Assembly: GCA_015680685.1 (NCBI GenBank)
Contig: MNCI01008930.1
Span: 825,716-878,820, forward strand
Length of the DNA stretch: 53,105 nucleotides
Source of the DNA: Gnetum montanum
Taxonomy: Eukaryota; Streptophyta; Gnetopsida; Gnetales; Gnetaceae
Reading direction: 5' to 3'
Below, in pieces: positions 20,376 to 32,482 of this stretch. The position numbers and the translations under genes are program-made. The notes under the pieces were generated by a model that ran no database searches, was not told the origin of the DNA, and worked only from the letters and a program-made list of their open reading frames with translations. Numbering within the stretch: the first letter of the stretch is position 1; every line of letters starts with the position of its first letter.

Positions 20376-21560
20376 ATGGAACTAGAAGAAAAAATTGTTA
20401 TTGTTGATGTTGAAGAAACTGATAAGTTAGGGAAGTTAAGGGAAAGGCACTTCCACCCACAAATAAATCAAAAAGAAGAGATAGATTGGGGATGCTTGGA
20501 GATCCTAGACACTATAGAACTAGAACCATTGGAACTAAAGGCCCTACCAATCACATTGGAATATGCATTTTTAAACAACAAAAAGCTAGTAATAATTAAG
20601 ACCACTTTAACAGAAGAACAAGAAAGGAAGCTACTAGAAGTGATAAACATATGGCCCAAAATATTTGCATGGTATTATGATGAGATCATAGAAATTGATC
20701 TATGAATTTGCCAACACTAGATATATATTGACCTATAGTCAAACCAAGATTTCAGCCCCAATGAAGGCTCAATCCTAAACTAAAAGAAGTAGTTAACAAA
20801 GAGTTGAAAAAAATGTTAAAGGCATGATTCATTTATCCTATTGCAGCTAGTAAATGGGTTTGCCCCTTAGTAATTGTTCCAAATAAGGAAGACAAATGGT
20901 GAGTCTACATTGACTTCCAGATGTTGAACACTACTACATTCAAGGATCACTTCCCTCTACCATTTGTTGATCAAGTCCTAGACACCATTGCAGGACATGA
21001 ATATTACAATTTTCTAGATGGATGTAGTAGATATTATTAGATCCACATTGCACCTAAAGATCAAGAGAAAACAATGTTCACCAATTCATAGGGAATGTTT
21101 GCCTACAAGTAGATGTTGTTTGGTCATTGTAATGCAGCTACCACCTTTCAGAGATTGGTTCTTAGCATCTTCTAGAAGTAAATTGGAAATGACATAGAAG
21201 TGTTTGTGGATGATTTTTGGATGTACAAACTAGATTTCAAACAAGCACTAGACCAGTTAGAGTAAGTACTAAAAATGTGTGTCGAAACCAATCTTAAGCA
21301 TAACTAGTAGAAGAGCCATCTCATGGTCCATGCAAGTATAGTGTTGGAACATAAAATATTCCAAAAAGGAATCAAGGTAGATCCTAAAAAGATTAGAGTC
21401 ATCCAAAATATCACTCAAAGGACATAATCAGTGAAATATACGAGATCATTCTTAGGCCACATGAGATACTATAGATGATTCATAGAAAAATTATCAAAGA
21501 TAATCAAATCACTTGTGGAACTCATGAAGAAGGATGCATTCTTTGAATGGATAGAGTTAT
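20376..21560 (+). pseudogene. Reverse transcriptase of element E
   Basis: Open linker 20376-20705 (109 codons) with LEPLELKALPITLEYAFLNN, typical of Athila-like pol before RT. RT blocks: KELKKMLKA then FIYPIAASKWVCPLVIVPNK (20830-20890), DHFPLPFVDQVLDTIAG (20947), YYNFLDGCSRY (21003), MLFGHCNAATTFQRLV (21112), VFVDDF (catalytic Asp pair, 21201-21218) and the thumb SFLGHMRYY (21451). Stops are frequent; almost all replace Gln or Trp. Function would be cDNA synthesis. Confidence 0.8.
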
Positions 21561-21995
21561 GTGGCAAGGAATTCAAAGCTTTGAAGTAAAAACTAGTGGA
21601 GATACCAATCTTCTAAGATCTGGATTGGTCAAGACCTTTTCATATCATTACTAATGCTTGCAACTATGCGCTTGGTGCAGTACTAACACAATTAGATGAT
21701 CAAAAAGGACTTTACTATATACATTGTGCCAACAAGAGCATCCTTGGAGCACAATTAAACTACATCATAATAGAAAAGGAGCTGATGGCCATGGTGTATG
21801 CACTTGAGAAGTTTAGACATTATGTGCTTGGATATCAAATTTATATCCACATTGATCATAGTACCATTCAATTTCTTATGAACAAACCAATGGTTAGTCC
21901 TAAAGTGATAACATGGCTTGTAATTTGACAAGAATTTCACATCATGATGATTGAAAAAAAGAGAATAGACAATGGGGTAGCTGAACATCTATCAA
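21561..21995 (+). pseudogene. RNase H of element E
   Basis: Connection segment FKALK*KLVEIPIF (about 21578), then DWSRPFHIITNACNYALGAVL (21622; the first catalytic Asp position reads Asn), YIIIEKELMAMVYALEKFRHY (Glu, 21762), IHIDHSTIQFLMNK (Asp, 21850) and the end AEHLSRLN (21982). This is the single gypsy-type RNase H; no second domain precedes integrase, unlike elements A and B. Confidence 0.8.
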
Positions 21996-22269
21996 GGTTG
22001 AACTAGGATCCTAAATATCAAGTAGAACCTTTATTAGGCCAATTTCCTAATGAGGATTTCTTTATCAAAATAGTATAGGTTGTAAGTGCAACAAGGAGTC
22101 CATGGACTATAGAATACCTTACATATCTATCAATAGAAGAGCTTCCTATAGAATGGACTAAGAAATAGTGAAAATCATTTCATCATAAAGTAAAAAGATA
22201 TATGGAAATAAATGATAGTTTATACAAGATCTATGTAGTTGTGCTCATTAGATGGTATGTGCCAGACTG

Positions 22270-23330
22270 TGACCAATAGATAGTCTTAGTGGATGCCCAT
22301 GAAGGTCCATGCGAGGGCCACTACATAGGGCATAGAATGGTACTCAAGTTGATTATGGTAGGCTACTTTTACCCTACCTTGTTTAGAGATGCCCACAATT
22401 CTACACAATCTTATGAATGATGACAAAGAGATGGATGAGTTATTGCCAAATATGAAGAGCCACAACAGTAAATATAGCCACTTAAACCTTTTGGAATATG
22501 AGGAATTGATTTTATGGAACCCATTCAACTAATGTTGAATGGAAAAGGATACATCATTGTGACTATGAACTACTATATGAAGTGGGTAGAGGTAGTAATA
22601 GTAAAAGACTATACAATAAAGACAACTACCAAATTTTTTTAATAACATTTGGTGAATAGATTTGGAGCACCAAGAATGCTTATATTAGAAAATAGAACTC
22701 ACTTCACTGGTGCTAAATTTAAAAATATCATGCAAAAACTTGGGATAAACCATAAATTAACAACACCATATCACCACCACGCAAATGGTCAAGCCAAAGT
22801 AACTAATCATGAAATCACTAGGATACTTACTAGGATAGTTAGTAGGTTTAGAAGCAATTAGATCATGAAACTAAATGATGCTCTATGGGCCTATAGGACA
22901 ACTTGGAAACTACCTATAGGGTACTCATCATATGAGTTTTCCTATGAAAAGGTTGTAGTGCTCCTGATCAAGGTAGAGCTCCACAGTTTAGCTATTGCCA
23001 GTGAACTTGACCTTGATATGAGCTTAGCCCAAAAGGTGCATCTCATGAACTTGAACCTTCTAGATGAGAATAGGTTGGTGGCACTCATGAGTAGTGAAGT
23101 CCATAAGCATACTCCAAAATTAGTCACAGCACATGGATAAGGCATGTAACTATACAACCAAGTGATGAGGTCCTTTACTATAATCCTAATTATTTACCCC
23201 AAAAGCCAAATTTCAGATACTTTGGGAGGGACCATATATTGTTCAAGCCGTTTATCCATCTAGTGCCTTACATATCTACCACCCATCTTGCCCACATAAA
23301 CTCATCCTTGTCAATATCCAATAGGTTAAT
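22270..23330 (+). pseudogene. Integrase of element E
   Basis: HHCC finger: DAHEGPCEGHYIGH (22290) keeps both His; the Cys pair near 22410 is lost. Core: GIDFMEPI (first Asp, 22505), then LILENRTHFTG (22680), where the second Asp position reads Glu, and VTNHEITRIL (Glu, 22803). ALWAYRTTWKLPIGYSSYE (22880) and a C-terminal part follow; 23200-23330 is the frame-shifted GPY end. Open pieces 22649-22861 and 22865-23140 are separated by a single TAG. Inactive because of the changed triad and stops. Confidence 0.8.
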
Positions 23331-25456
23331 TTCTATTATGAATATTCCAAGGAACCTACCCATTCCAGCCAACAATCCTTTACCAATTCTATCTTTTGTT
23401 TAACTAATTCTAATAATAGTAGTGGGGGTGTTAATCTAGAACTATAGGCACTTTATTGAATTTTTTCTTTTCTTTTTATTTTTCACATTTTTTGACATTT
23501 TCTCATTCTTTTATACTTTTTCATTTCTTAAATTTTTTATGTTCTTTCACATTTTTCAATTCTTTAGTGATTTTTCATTCTTTGTGATTTTTCATTCTTT
23601 ACATATTTTTCCAATTCTTACTATCTTTTTCATACTTTGTTTCATGAACTTTGTGAATAATTTTGATTGTTAATAAAACACATTAAGAATAAGGCAAGAT
23701 GTAGTCTAATAAAGGGAAGATTTCTCTATGTTATCAAGTCACAAGGGATTGATTATTTGAATAGTAAGACCACAACATTCGTCCATCCACTCCATTAATA
23801 AGAGGTTCTTACTATGGCTATAATGTTATTCTTTCCATCATAAAACTAAGAATAAAATTGTGATCTTTATGCTTAGACTGAAAAGTGAAGAAGAAAGTGG
23901 AAATGTAAAGGGTGTGACATCAAAGGAATTTGTGGACTCTCTTGGATTACTTCTTTTAGTGTTAGATTGTATTATATCATTGTAGATTTAAAGAAAATTT
24001 TGAGTAAGAGTAAAATAAGTGCTACCTTATCATGCCACTAGAAAGGCATCTTACCCATGCATGAAGGTAGGTGGCTTCTCAGGAATCTAAGAAAGTGCAA
24101 TAACTAAACTCCTCTATTGGATAAAATGCCAAGTGACAATACTTCTGCAATAGTGGTAGTATTATAGTTGTAATTCCAAGAGATGAGACAATGGGATGTC
24201 ACCGAAATGTGGTTTGGGTTTGGTTTGAATCTTGGATAAAAAGGCTAATGATTGCTTTAACCACTAATAAAACATAAGAATTCATTATGCCTATGGTAAG
24301 ATACCTCATGTCCTAATTTTTGCAATCCCTTCTAGGTTCATTTCATTTCACTATATGAATGATCATAACTTGTGGTTTTGTGTAACATAGCATAATTTTC
24401 CTAATTTAGTGGTACTAACATGTGTGTTTTTCCTAATAGGTATGTGTTAAATTCAACTCCTTAAGTGCTAAGGACACTTTTAGGTGTGGTTATACAAGGG
24501 AATTAAGAGGTAGATCCTGGTTTAGGAAGGATCCACTTGTATAACTATTGTATCTTATACCTACCAAGTGATTCCAAATCATCTTGAGCCTTCCAACACT
24601 AATAAATGTCAATAAAATTTTTTCATATTATTCAACTATCTATTCCAACAACATGAACTCATTACCCTTCTCATCCATCTTATTAACACTTCATGAACTT
24701 TCACAGCTTGAGATTCCTTCTTTAAGAACTTTCCATGTCAAAGTTTGGAAAAATATGCATCATGCATAGTCTAAGATCCTCTAAACATATTCCATACATT
24801 CCAAACATTCAAAATGGTTCATTTTTAATCCTTAGAAATTATCAAAATAAGAGAATTGTTGGCATCTGATATCTCTAATATTAGACCATATAAAATCTAT
24901 ATATAGGTAGGGACTTAGCCATTTTTTTTTCATTTTCACATTTGAGCAAGTTTTTGTTATTTTTTTTCTTTTGACTTTTGAGCTTTGACCTTCTATCTTC
25001 CCCAAGTGATAAATTCTACATTATTTCTTTGATTTTCATGAATTTCAAATCTATCTAATCTCAAAGTGCTCATCTTAGTCATGGGCATTAAGGGGTGGGG
25101 GGTGGGGGGTGGGCAGGTCGCGGAGGGGTGCTAGTGAGGAATATCTAAGTCAATTTTTTAAAATTTCTAATGCTTAGAAGGTATTATAAGAGTAAGTTTA
25201 AAGGAGAGTAACAATAATTTTTTAAAAAGAAAATTACTCATATTAAGGCTATAACAAATTTAATAGGACTCCTAATTAACCATACCAATTATCTTAAGCC
25301 ATAGAAAAGCACTAATAAGATTTTTTTTGGAAATTTCCTAACTTCACAATCATAATGAACTAAAACATTAATGATAGTAAGGGTATGAGTAAGGTATAAA
25401 ATTATTAAGAATTTATGAGGACACTTTAGTAACTCCAAACCCTTGATTGATTGTAG
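23331..25456 (+). other. Spacer between pol and ORF2 of element E
   Basis: No coding signal. T-rich DNA at 23455-23640; a G run AGTGGGGG at 23421-23428 that resembles a polypurine tract; and a strong G-quadruplex motif at 25092-25113. It ends TTGATTGATTGTAG directly before the ORF2 ATG. Element C has a spacer of about 1.6 kb in the same place ending GTGTGTGTAG before ATGG. This would suit an intron of a spliced message for ORF2. Confidence 0.5.
25092..25113 (+). repeat. G-quadruplex motif
   Basis: G4-T-G6-T-G6-T-G3 in 22 bases: four G runs with single-base loops, in AT-rich surroundings, 340 bp before ORF2. Followed by another GGAGGGG at about 25122. Confidence 0.85.
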
Positions 25457-28220
25457 ATGGCTCTAAAGAGAGGAGCATATGGTGAACTTCCACAACCCGC
25501 AAGTAAGAGACCAAGAGGCTGTGGGAGAGGGCAAATAAGGAAACAAGAGCCACAAGTAGAACTTGTGAAGTAGGAAGCTCAATCCTTCAATATCCATCAG
25601 AAAACTCCTGCTACAGGACAATAAACCTAAGCAAAGACAAAAGGATTGCAAGAACAAGAACAACATCTCACACTATCACAAGAATGCCTCCAAGCCATCT
25701 AGGAGAAATTGATCCTAATCACAGTAATTATGGAAATGAAATTTGACTTGTTCATGGAATTTGTTCTAGAGGTGATAAGGATGCAGCTTCAAGTATCATT
25801 GCTATGGCCCATCCTATCAAACAGTGGTGAATGGTATTTAGGGGAGATGTACCAATTCTAATACAATAAAGAAGAAGTTGCTATGGTCAACATAGAAGGA
25901 GTATCCATTTCATAATTAGTGAAGGCACTAGAAAAAGCTCTAAATGTGCCCAATAAAGGAGCAAGATTAGCACATCCGTCCACTAGGTCAGACATAGAAA
26001 CTAGAAAATTATTGCTAACAAGATCATATGGTAAAGAAGATAAGGAATAGAATGAATTAACTCTAGAAGATAGAATTTATTTTAAAATTGGAAAATATTA
26101 CTTATTTTCCACCAAAAAACTCAATAGGTTATTGACGTATGTAACGAGAGAAAGTGTGATTCTGATAAGAAAGTACAATACCAATCTAGCACAACTCTAT
26201 TTTATGAAAATTCAAAGGTAGTTCAAGGAAAAGAAGGTATAGAAGCTTACACTTCCATTTCCTTTCCTAATTAGGAAGCTATGAAAATGTACTGAAATAT
26301 TAGGGTACACTAATAACATCCTTAGGAAAGCTCAAATTGCCTTACATGCTGAAATGCTCAAGCTAGTACCACCAAAGAAAGATTAGGTGGAGGAACAAAT
26401 AGAAGATAGGGAAACCACACAAATCACTAAATAAAAACAAGTAGGACCTAGTGGTTTGCAGCAAGAGCAAGAGCAGAAATAGTTTTGGAAACAAGAAAAG
26501 TAGCAACAAAAAGTTCCACCACCACCACCATAGGACTACAAGCCATCAATGAGTCATCTACAACAAATTGTAGAGGTTATTAGTTGGGAACCATGTGAGG
26601 AGGCTAACCTCTATAGAGTTATTGACAACATCATTCAACCCATAGTTTTCATAAATCCTGTAAGTGGATATATATCATTACAGTTGGGAGGAGAGGCCTA
26701 ATGGTCACAATAGTTTTCTAGGAACACTGCATCATTCCAAGTGGCACTTGAAATAGGAGAAGGAGTTGCAATTATGGTTATGTAGCACCAAGATGTAGCA
26801 GGAGCTGTAGAAATGATCATGGATAATATCAAGAAATTCTTCAATGTACTTGTTGTGTGACCAGTTGATCTAACTGGAGCTAGAACTTCAATGATACTTG
26901 CTAATTGTGAGGATGTGCTATATTAACTATTGTAGACTAGATAAGTGATGACTAATCTTTTTGACATCCCAAGTGATATCACTATAGTGTAATCAAAATT
27001 GATTACCATCAAGGGTAAGCTGCTTATGGTAGAGACTAGGGTAGAGCATGTAGAAGTTGAAATCCTTAGATTACAAGAAGAGCTCACAACCCTGAAGGCT
27101 GAACATAGAGATCCAATTCAATTCATTACACCTAACTATATTGAATAATTTAGAATAGAGAAAATTAATAACCTATTAGAGTAAGACAAGTAATTGGAAA
27201 ATGAGAAGAAGAAAGCAATGTGAAATACCTTAATAGTAGAGGCACAAGCATATGCATATGCTAAGGCACTCACTGTAGCATAAGAAAATAATAAATAGCT
27301 CATTGTAGATGACACTAGGTTAACTAAAATCAAGAAGTAGAAGAACATCATAAAGAGAAGCATCCATCAATTGAGAGAACAACTGATGATAGTCAACCAA
27401 GACATGAGCCACTTAGCAAGAGAAAACAAAACCCTCTTAATTGAAGAGATATGCATGATTACACAAAAATAAACTATTGAGATTAGCATGTGGCAAAATG
27501 AAGCAAAGAATCATGAAAGGATTAAGAAACACTTTTGTGACTAGGTGGGAATGTATAAGCAAATCAATGAGAAGGAGATTCAGATGGCTAAGGTTCAAAT
27601 CAACTCCATAGCAACACAAAAGCCAAAGTAGTAGCCCATCTTGGATAGTTGTGCTCACATCCACCAAGTAGAGGTCAAGAATAAAAACCTATAGATAGAG
27701 GATCTAAAAGAATACGAGGTTAGCTAACCTTCATTAAGCTAACCTGGCCATGTTAATAGCAGTAAGGCCTAGAAATGAACTTGAACAACAAGTAGTAGCC
27801 ACATATACCTAGTATGAATAAGAGTTTGTAGATTGGAAAGATGCCTTGCAAAAAATTCAAGTGGTAAAATTTGAATTAGAAGCAGTTAAGGCTAGCTACC
27901 AAGGGAAAAAATATGTTGCAACAAACCTAGCTAGAAGATTGTTAGATTACTATGAATTATGAGCAAAGGCTAGAGAATTTGAAGAAGAGTGAAGATAGTT
28001 TGCAACTCGGTATGTTAAGGCCAACCAAACATTCCCACAACTTCCATGTTCATGGGATGTACCCACTCTATCACACATTGCATAATAAGCATGGATAGTA
28101 CATGAACTAAGAATGAAAGAGGAAAAACTTTAGGTGCTTCTGAACAGATATAAATTCTAGAAGCTTGATGATAAGGGGAAGCAACTGATGGAGGGTCCAC
28201 CACCACCAGGAACTACATAG
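25457..28220 (+). pseudogene. ORF2 of element E (env position, coiled-coil protein)
   Basis: ATG at 25457. The N-terminus is basic, GELPQPASKRPRGCGRG. A probable globular part follows (EWYLGEMYQFYYNKEEVAMV, about 25830; LTLEDRIYFKIGKYYLFSTK, about 26059), then a Gln-rich and PPPPP linker (about 26450-26530) and a long charged helical half with heptads (EVEILRLQEELTTLKAEH, about 27058; HQLREQLMIVNQDMSHLARE, about 27367). It ends MEGPPPPGTT and a stop at 28218-28220. At least one frameshift (about 27720-27770) and many stops at expected Gln codons. No membrane segment or signal peptide is visible, so it does not look like an envelope protein in spite of its env position. Perhaps related to the 'ATHILA ORF-1' group; unproven. 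Function unknown. Confidence 0.6.
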
Positions 28221-28396
28221 GTCACATCAAGCTTCATCCAATTTTGTTTTTTTATCAAAGTTTGTTCTGTCATGTCTTGTGTCATTTTTGTAAAAAAACA
28301 CTATGAAAAAAAGTGTCATGTAAATCTACCTCCCAATTTTGTAAGGAACTCTATGCTCATTTTGTTTTAACTTGAGGATGAGTTTTCAGTTAGTTG

Positions 28397-29338
28397 TGAT
28401 AAATTGAAGCTTGGAAGACAATGATATTAGATATACAATATTATAGCTTTGATATCGTAGCACAAGCTACATTGTCATATATGCAATATTGCAGGATGCA
28501 TGGCAGCCTATAAATACAACACTTAGGTGCATGGATCTAGAATAGATTTCAATCCATAGTAGAGTAACTCTCTTAGTTTGTTTTCATGATTTTAGTTCTA
28601 AGTACTTAGCAATGTACATAGTGTGGTGTTGAGTGATTGTACAGAGTCTTTATTTGAGTGAAGTGTATTTGAACATATTTCATGACCAATAATAAAGATC
28701 AAGATTACTTGTCTTCATTACAACATCCACTTGGTTATCTTAATATTTACCTAGAATAATGTTTACCATTTTTACTTGTATTACTAGTTACTAGTTTCCT
28801 AGTTAATGTTTACTTTTCCATGTACTTTACTTTCACTATTGTTAAGTAGTATGAATACAACTAGTTTCTAGTGCTAAGTGTAGTTATCCAGTAAGCCAAT
28901 AGTATTATCACTTGATTCATTTAGTAGTGGTACACTTGGTAATCTCAGTGATGACTACATGAGTTCAAGGTATGTATTGTAAATTAGGATCGGATATCCA
29001 TCATCATAGGATAGAATAGAATTGTTTATTATTTTTATTATAATTAGAAAATCTTTTCACTTTATTGTATTTATTAGGAGAAATGGCNGAATTAGAAAAT
29101 CTTTTCACTTTATTGTATTTATTAGGAGAAATGGCCTATCAACATCAACATATTGTATACCTCACTGTGAATTAAACCATACCCATAGATTTTACTAGCT
29201 CACATGGGAAAACAACGATCATGAAATTTAACCAATTATTAGCATAATCACATTACCTCATCCATGGATTACGATTTGGTCACACGTGAACACCTATGAC
29301 TTCTATGGTTAGGTGTTGGATTACTCCACTACTCATCA
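28397..29338 (+). mobile_element. LTR of element E
   Basis: Begins TGATAAATTGAAG after TTGAGGATGAG-type sequence (the usual Athila-like end of the internal region; 28221-28396 is otherwise non-coding) and ends CTACTCATCA. TATA box TATAAATA at 28509-28516. Homologous to LTR G (31664-32465): TGATAAAT start, TATA, GTACAGA(G)TCTTTATT downstream, ACTCATCA end. The real length is about 895 bp after removing the duplication at 29042-29135. Confidence 0.7.
29042..29135. other. Assembly join: 46-bp direct duplication around an N at 29088
   Basis: 29042-29087 and 29090-29135 are identical (AATTAGAAAATC...GAAATGGC) with the N between. Confidence 0.85.
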
Positions 29339-29512
29339 ATTTCATTCTCATCCATCCAAATAGCATAGCGATATGCATTTCAAATCTCAAGCAAGAGGTT
29401 AAGGATTCAAGTTTTTTTTTTCACTTTTAAACTATTTTTACAATGATATACTTAGAATTTTTTAGCAAGTCAAGCCTTCACAATGGATTATGAGACATAC
29501 ATGATACATAAT

Positions 29513-29534
29513 ATCATGCATGGACATGCATGAT
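29513..29534. repeat. Inverted repeat, 10-bp arms
   Basis: ATCATGCATG, two bases, CATGCATGAT. Arms pair perfectly and contain CATGCATG. Confidence 0.85.
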
Positions 29535-30052
29535 AGTTAAGGCATGGTGGGGATACTACCATAGGTAAGGCATCAACAATGATGGGAAATCATCAACAAT
29601 GAGTAGCAAGGCACTAGTGGTGGTGGGTAAGCACTAGCAACAATGTGAAAGGGTACTACTAGAAATGTTAAAGAGAATTTTTATGTAGGTTTGATGTGGA
29701 GAATAGTGACACATGAGGGCTAGAAGGAGTATGTTATTGCTAGTAGAGTGTAGTAAGGTAGCGATGAGTGAAGATAGCAGTAGAGAATGTGGGGTGTGAT
29801 AACATGTACTGAAATGGTTGATGGTAACAAACTTGTAACAATAGTAGCAAAAGAAGAATAGTAGTTACAATGGTCGATATGTGAAAGTGTTGCATAGTAG
29901 GTGACAGTTTTCAAGGTGCTACACTACTATGTAACCTCGATTGCTTCAATGATAGCTAGGCACCATGGGCCATATTAGGATCTATGCAACCCCTTGAGGG
30001 CATGCATAACCCTGTGCAACCTAATGAGATCCCTCATATGGTTGAGTAGCTA

Positions 30053-30079
30053 TGTGTATGTGTGTGTGTGTGTGTGTGT
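30053..30079. repeat. (TG)n microsatellite
   Basis: TGTGTATG followed by about ten TG units. An (AT)n run of similar size lies at 34881-34906 within element F. Confidence 0.95.
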
Positions 30080-31663
30080 ACATGTGCTCGCTAATTGGTT
30101 AATAGAATGAGGTTTAAAGCAAATCTACATGAAGGGTTGCAAGTTTGATATTAAAATTTTGAATTTTAATTTAAATAAAAATTTTATTATTTAATTAATT
30201 ATGGTACACTATATGAAAAACTTTCAATGAAAATAACTTCTCAATTGTAGCTCTAATTGAGGTGAAACTAGTATTGTTGAAATCATCTTGATAAGACTTA
30301 TGCAATTAATATAGTTTTAGGGTCCAAAAAAATATGTTAAATTTTCATGATTTTTTTAAAATAAAGTAACCTATTATACTAATTATCCTTAGGAACCTTA
30401 CTTATGGATAGACTTAGAGATAAGGGTTGTTCAAGTTGGTGTACTTAATTTGAAGGAGAAGGTTAGCAAAGTATAATATATTATTATTAAATAACAAGTG
30501 TTATGTTTTCTACCAAGACCTTATTAGTAATACTTATTAGTTAAGTAGAAGGAATTTATAGTTAGCTTGAATTCTTTATGTTAATCCAAAAGACTTCATT
30601 AGTAATTGGACCTAGATAGACTAGGGGTGATATGTTCTTACTATATTTGAGAATTAGTTGTTTTATAAAGTGTAATTGGGGAAATGATTACTAACATTAT
30701 GTTAATTTTTTTTAGTTTTATAAATTTGTTAGTGATCCAAAGGTAGAAGGGTAGTACATTTATTACCATGTTAGATTATTAGGTCTCTATGGAAATTAGG
30801 ATCCTATAATAAGGTAAAGTCCTAGAAGACTAATCTATAGGAGGATCATTCTTATAGCCTTTTGGGAATGACTCTAAGGATTACCAAAGTTATCTTCCTA
30901 AATTAAGACCTAATGGTTTGAATTCTTAATGACTAAAGAAAAATCTAGTACTATTGGCAAATAGATCAGAGTTAGCAGACTAATGTTATTATTATTTTAT
31001 TAAAGTCTTTTATACTTGATGTACCTTGTTGATGTATAGTAAGATCTTATCAAAGTTTAGTTGCTGATATCCATAGAAGTTGATGGAAAGATATATTTCT
31101 TTATTGGTATGATTCATCTTGAACATGATGTACCTCTAATAATAGCTTGTGGTTCATCCTAGATCATGGTTCATGAATAATTATAGCATTATGGTTTGGT
31201 CATGATTCTAATTGATACTAGGTCATGATTTACTTGGATACCAATTGACATCCTATTTCCAAACATTAGGAAAATGTTAAATATACATAATTTGACATTA
31301 TTCACAAAGAGTATGGTAGAGAAATTTTAGAAGAAAATGAAAAGAAATTTCATTAATAAAGAAAATGTCAAAATAATATATGTATTTTGGTCATGATTTG
31401 AGGATTTACTGGGGTTATCTTCCTTTGAAACCTATCTTTTCGAGGTAATCTAATACTTCCGCCACTGTTAAGCCTATTTTTAGTTATAATAAATGGCTAG
31501 TCAACTTTCTGTCATGCTTCACTTAGCATTCGTTACTCACATTTACTGACTCTACAATTCCATGCTGGAATAAACTCTAATTATTAAAAATACCTTAGGT
31601 TAAATCACCAAAGGTTATCTTAACATATATTCTTATTATTATAACATGCCATTTTATTAAGGG

Positions 31664-32465
31664 TGATAAATCATAAATGGGCTATGTTGACTGGGCCCCA
31701 TCGATTAGGCCTCATTGATGTAGTGATTGTTTTTGCTTATAAATACATGCTCACCCACTATGCTTATGGCATGTATTATCATAGTTGTAGGGGAACTATT
31801 GTAGTTTTTTCATTTGGAAGTTAGAATATTTTTTCTAAGTTTCCGTAGTAGAAGTCAAGAGTGTACAGATCTTTATTCAAGCACTATTGTACTTGAGCAC
31901 AATAGTGTGTGTGGCAATAAAGATGAGCTTTTTGATAAATCTTATAACACTTTGAAATAGATTAATTATTTATTTATAAATTTAATGTTTTATTCAATTT
32001 CCTTTAATGATTTAAGTAATTAAATAATTAATTAGGCTAAAATAAGCTAGATTAAGTAGTAATTAATTTCCTTTAATGCTTTAAATAATCCTAGTAATGC
32101 TTAATGTTTGGTAACCCAATAGTGTTAAATGTGTGCAAGATGTGTACAAAAAGTGGGATAGGATGCTTATGTTAGGATTAGTTAGATTAAATTAGCAATT
32201 AAATTACTTCATTCCTTTCATCCTTCATTTTAAGCATCCAAAACATAAAACATAAAAATAATAAAAATCATATGCCTTGATAACACTTAATCATACCTTT
32301 TCATATCACAAGTGTAATTGGGAAGACAACCAATGACTATTAGGATAAGTTCACTTCCTAGAGGATTGTGTACTGGAAGATAAAGGGTCCATAGAATTTG
32401 ACCAGATCATGCATGAATGCTTACTGATTTATATGGTTAAGCATAGGGGTATTCCCTACTCATCA
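31664..32465 (+). mobile_element. 5' LTR of Athila-like element G
   Basis: TGATAAATCATAAATGGG to CCCTACTCATCA, 802 bp. TATA box at 31738-31745 (TATAAATA). Followed at 32466 by a PBS, which makes it a 5' LTR on the plus strand. The right half (CCTAGTAATG, GTTTGGTAA, CAAGATGTGTA) matches the LTR of element C (48011-48538, reversed). Confidence 0.75.
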
Positions 32466-32482
32466 TTGGTGCCATTGTTGGA
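32466..32482 (+). promoter_or_regulatory. Primer-binding site of element G
   Basis: TTGGTGCCATTGTTGGA starts directly after the LTR. It fits the usual Athila-type TTGGCGCCGTTGCCGGG after C-to-T and G-to-A changes. Confidence 0.7.

Larger units (their letters stand above)
18696..29338 (+). mobile_element. Element E: Athila-like Ty3/gypsy with ORF2
   Basis: Gag C-terminal part, protease, pol (20376-23330), a spacer with a G-quadruplex motif, a 2.8 kb sense ORF2 (25457-28220) and an LTR (28397-29338). No 5' LTR: the left end abuts truncated copia integrase at about 18695. Order and sequence agree with element C (minus, 48011-52909), which shows that pol, spacer, ORF2 start and LTR belong together. 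Heavily mutated throughout. Confidence 0.75.
29339..31663. other. Unassigned AT-rich DNA
   Basis: No ORF or domain found on either strand. It contains short CATCAACAATG repeats (29570-29605), an inverted repeat (29513-29534) and a TG microsatellite (30053-30079). It lies between two Athila-like LTRs, so it may be the host DNA or an older element into which both inserted. AGGTGAAACTAG near 30260 resembles motifs common in gypsy LTRs, too little for a call. Confidence 0.5.

Noticed and set aside
23421-23440. AGTGGGGG-TGTTAATC as PPT and LTR start right after pol of E
   Set aside because: Element C has no LTR at this place, and the real LTR of E (28397) matches those of G and C. At most it is an internal polypurine run.
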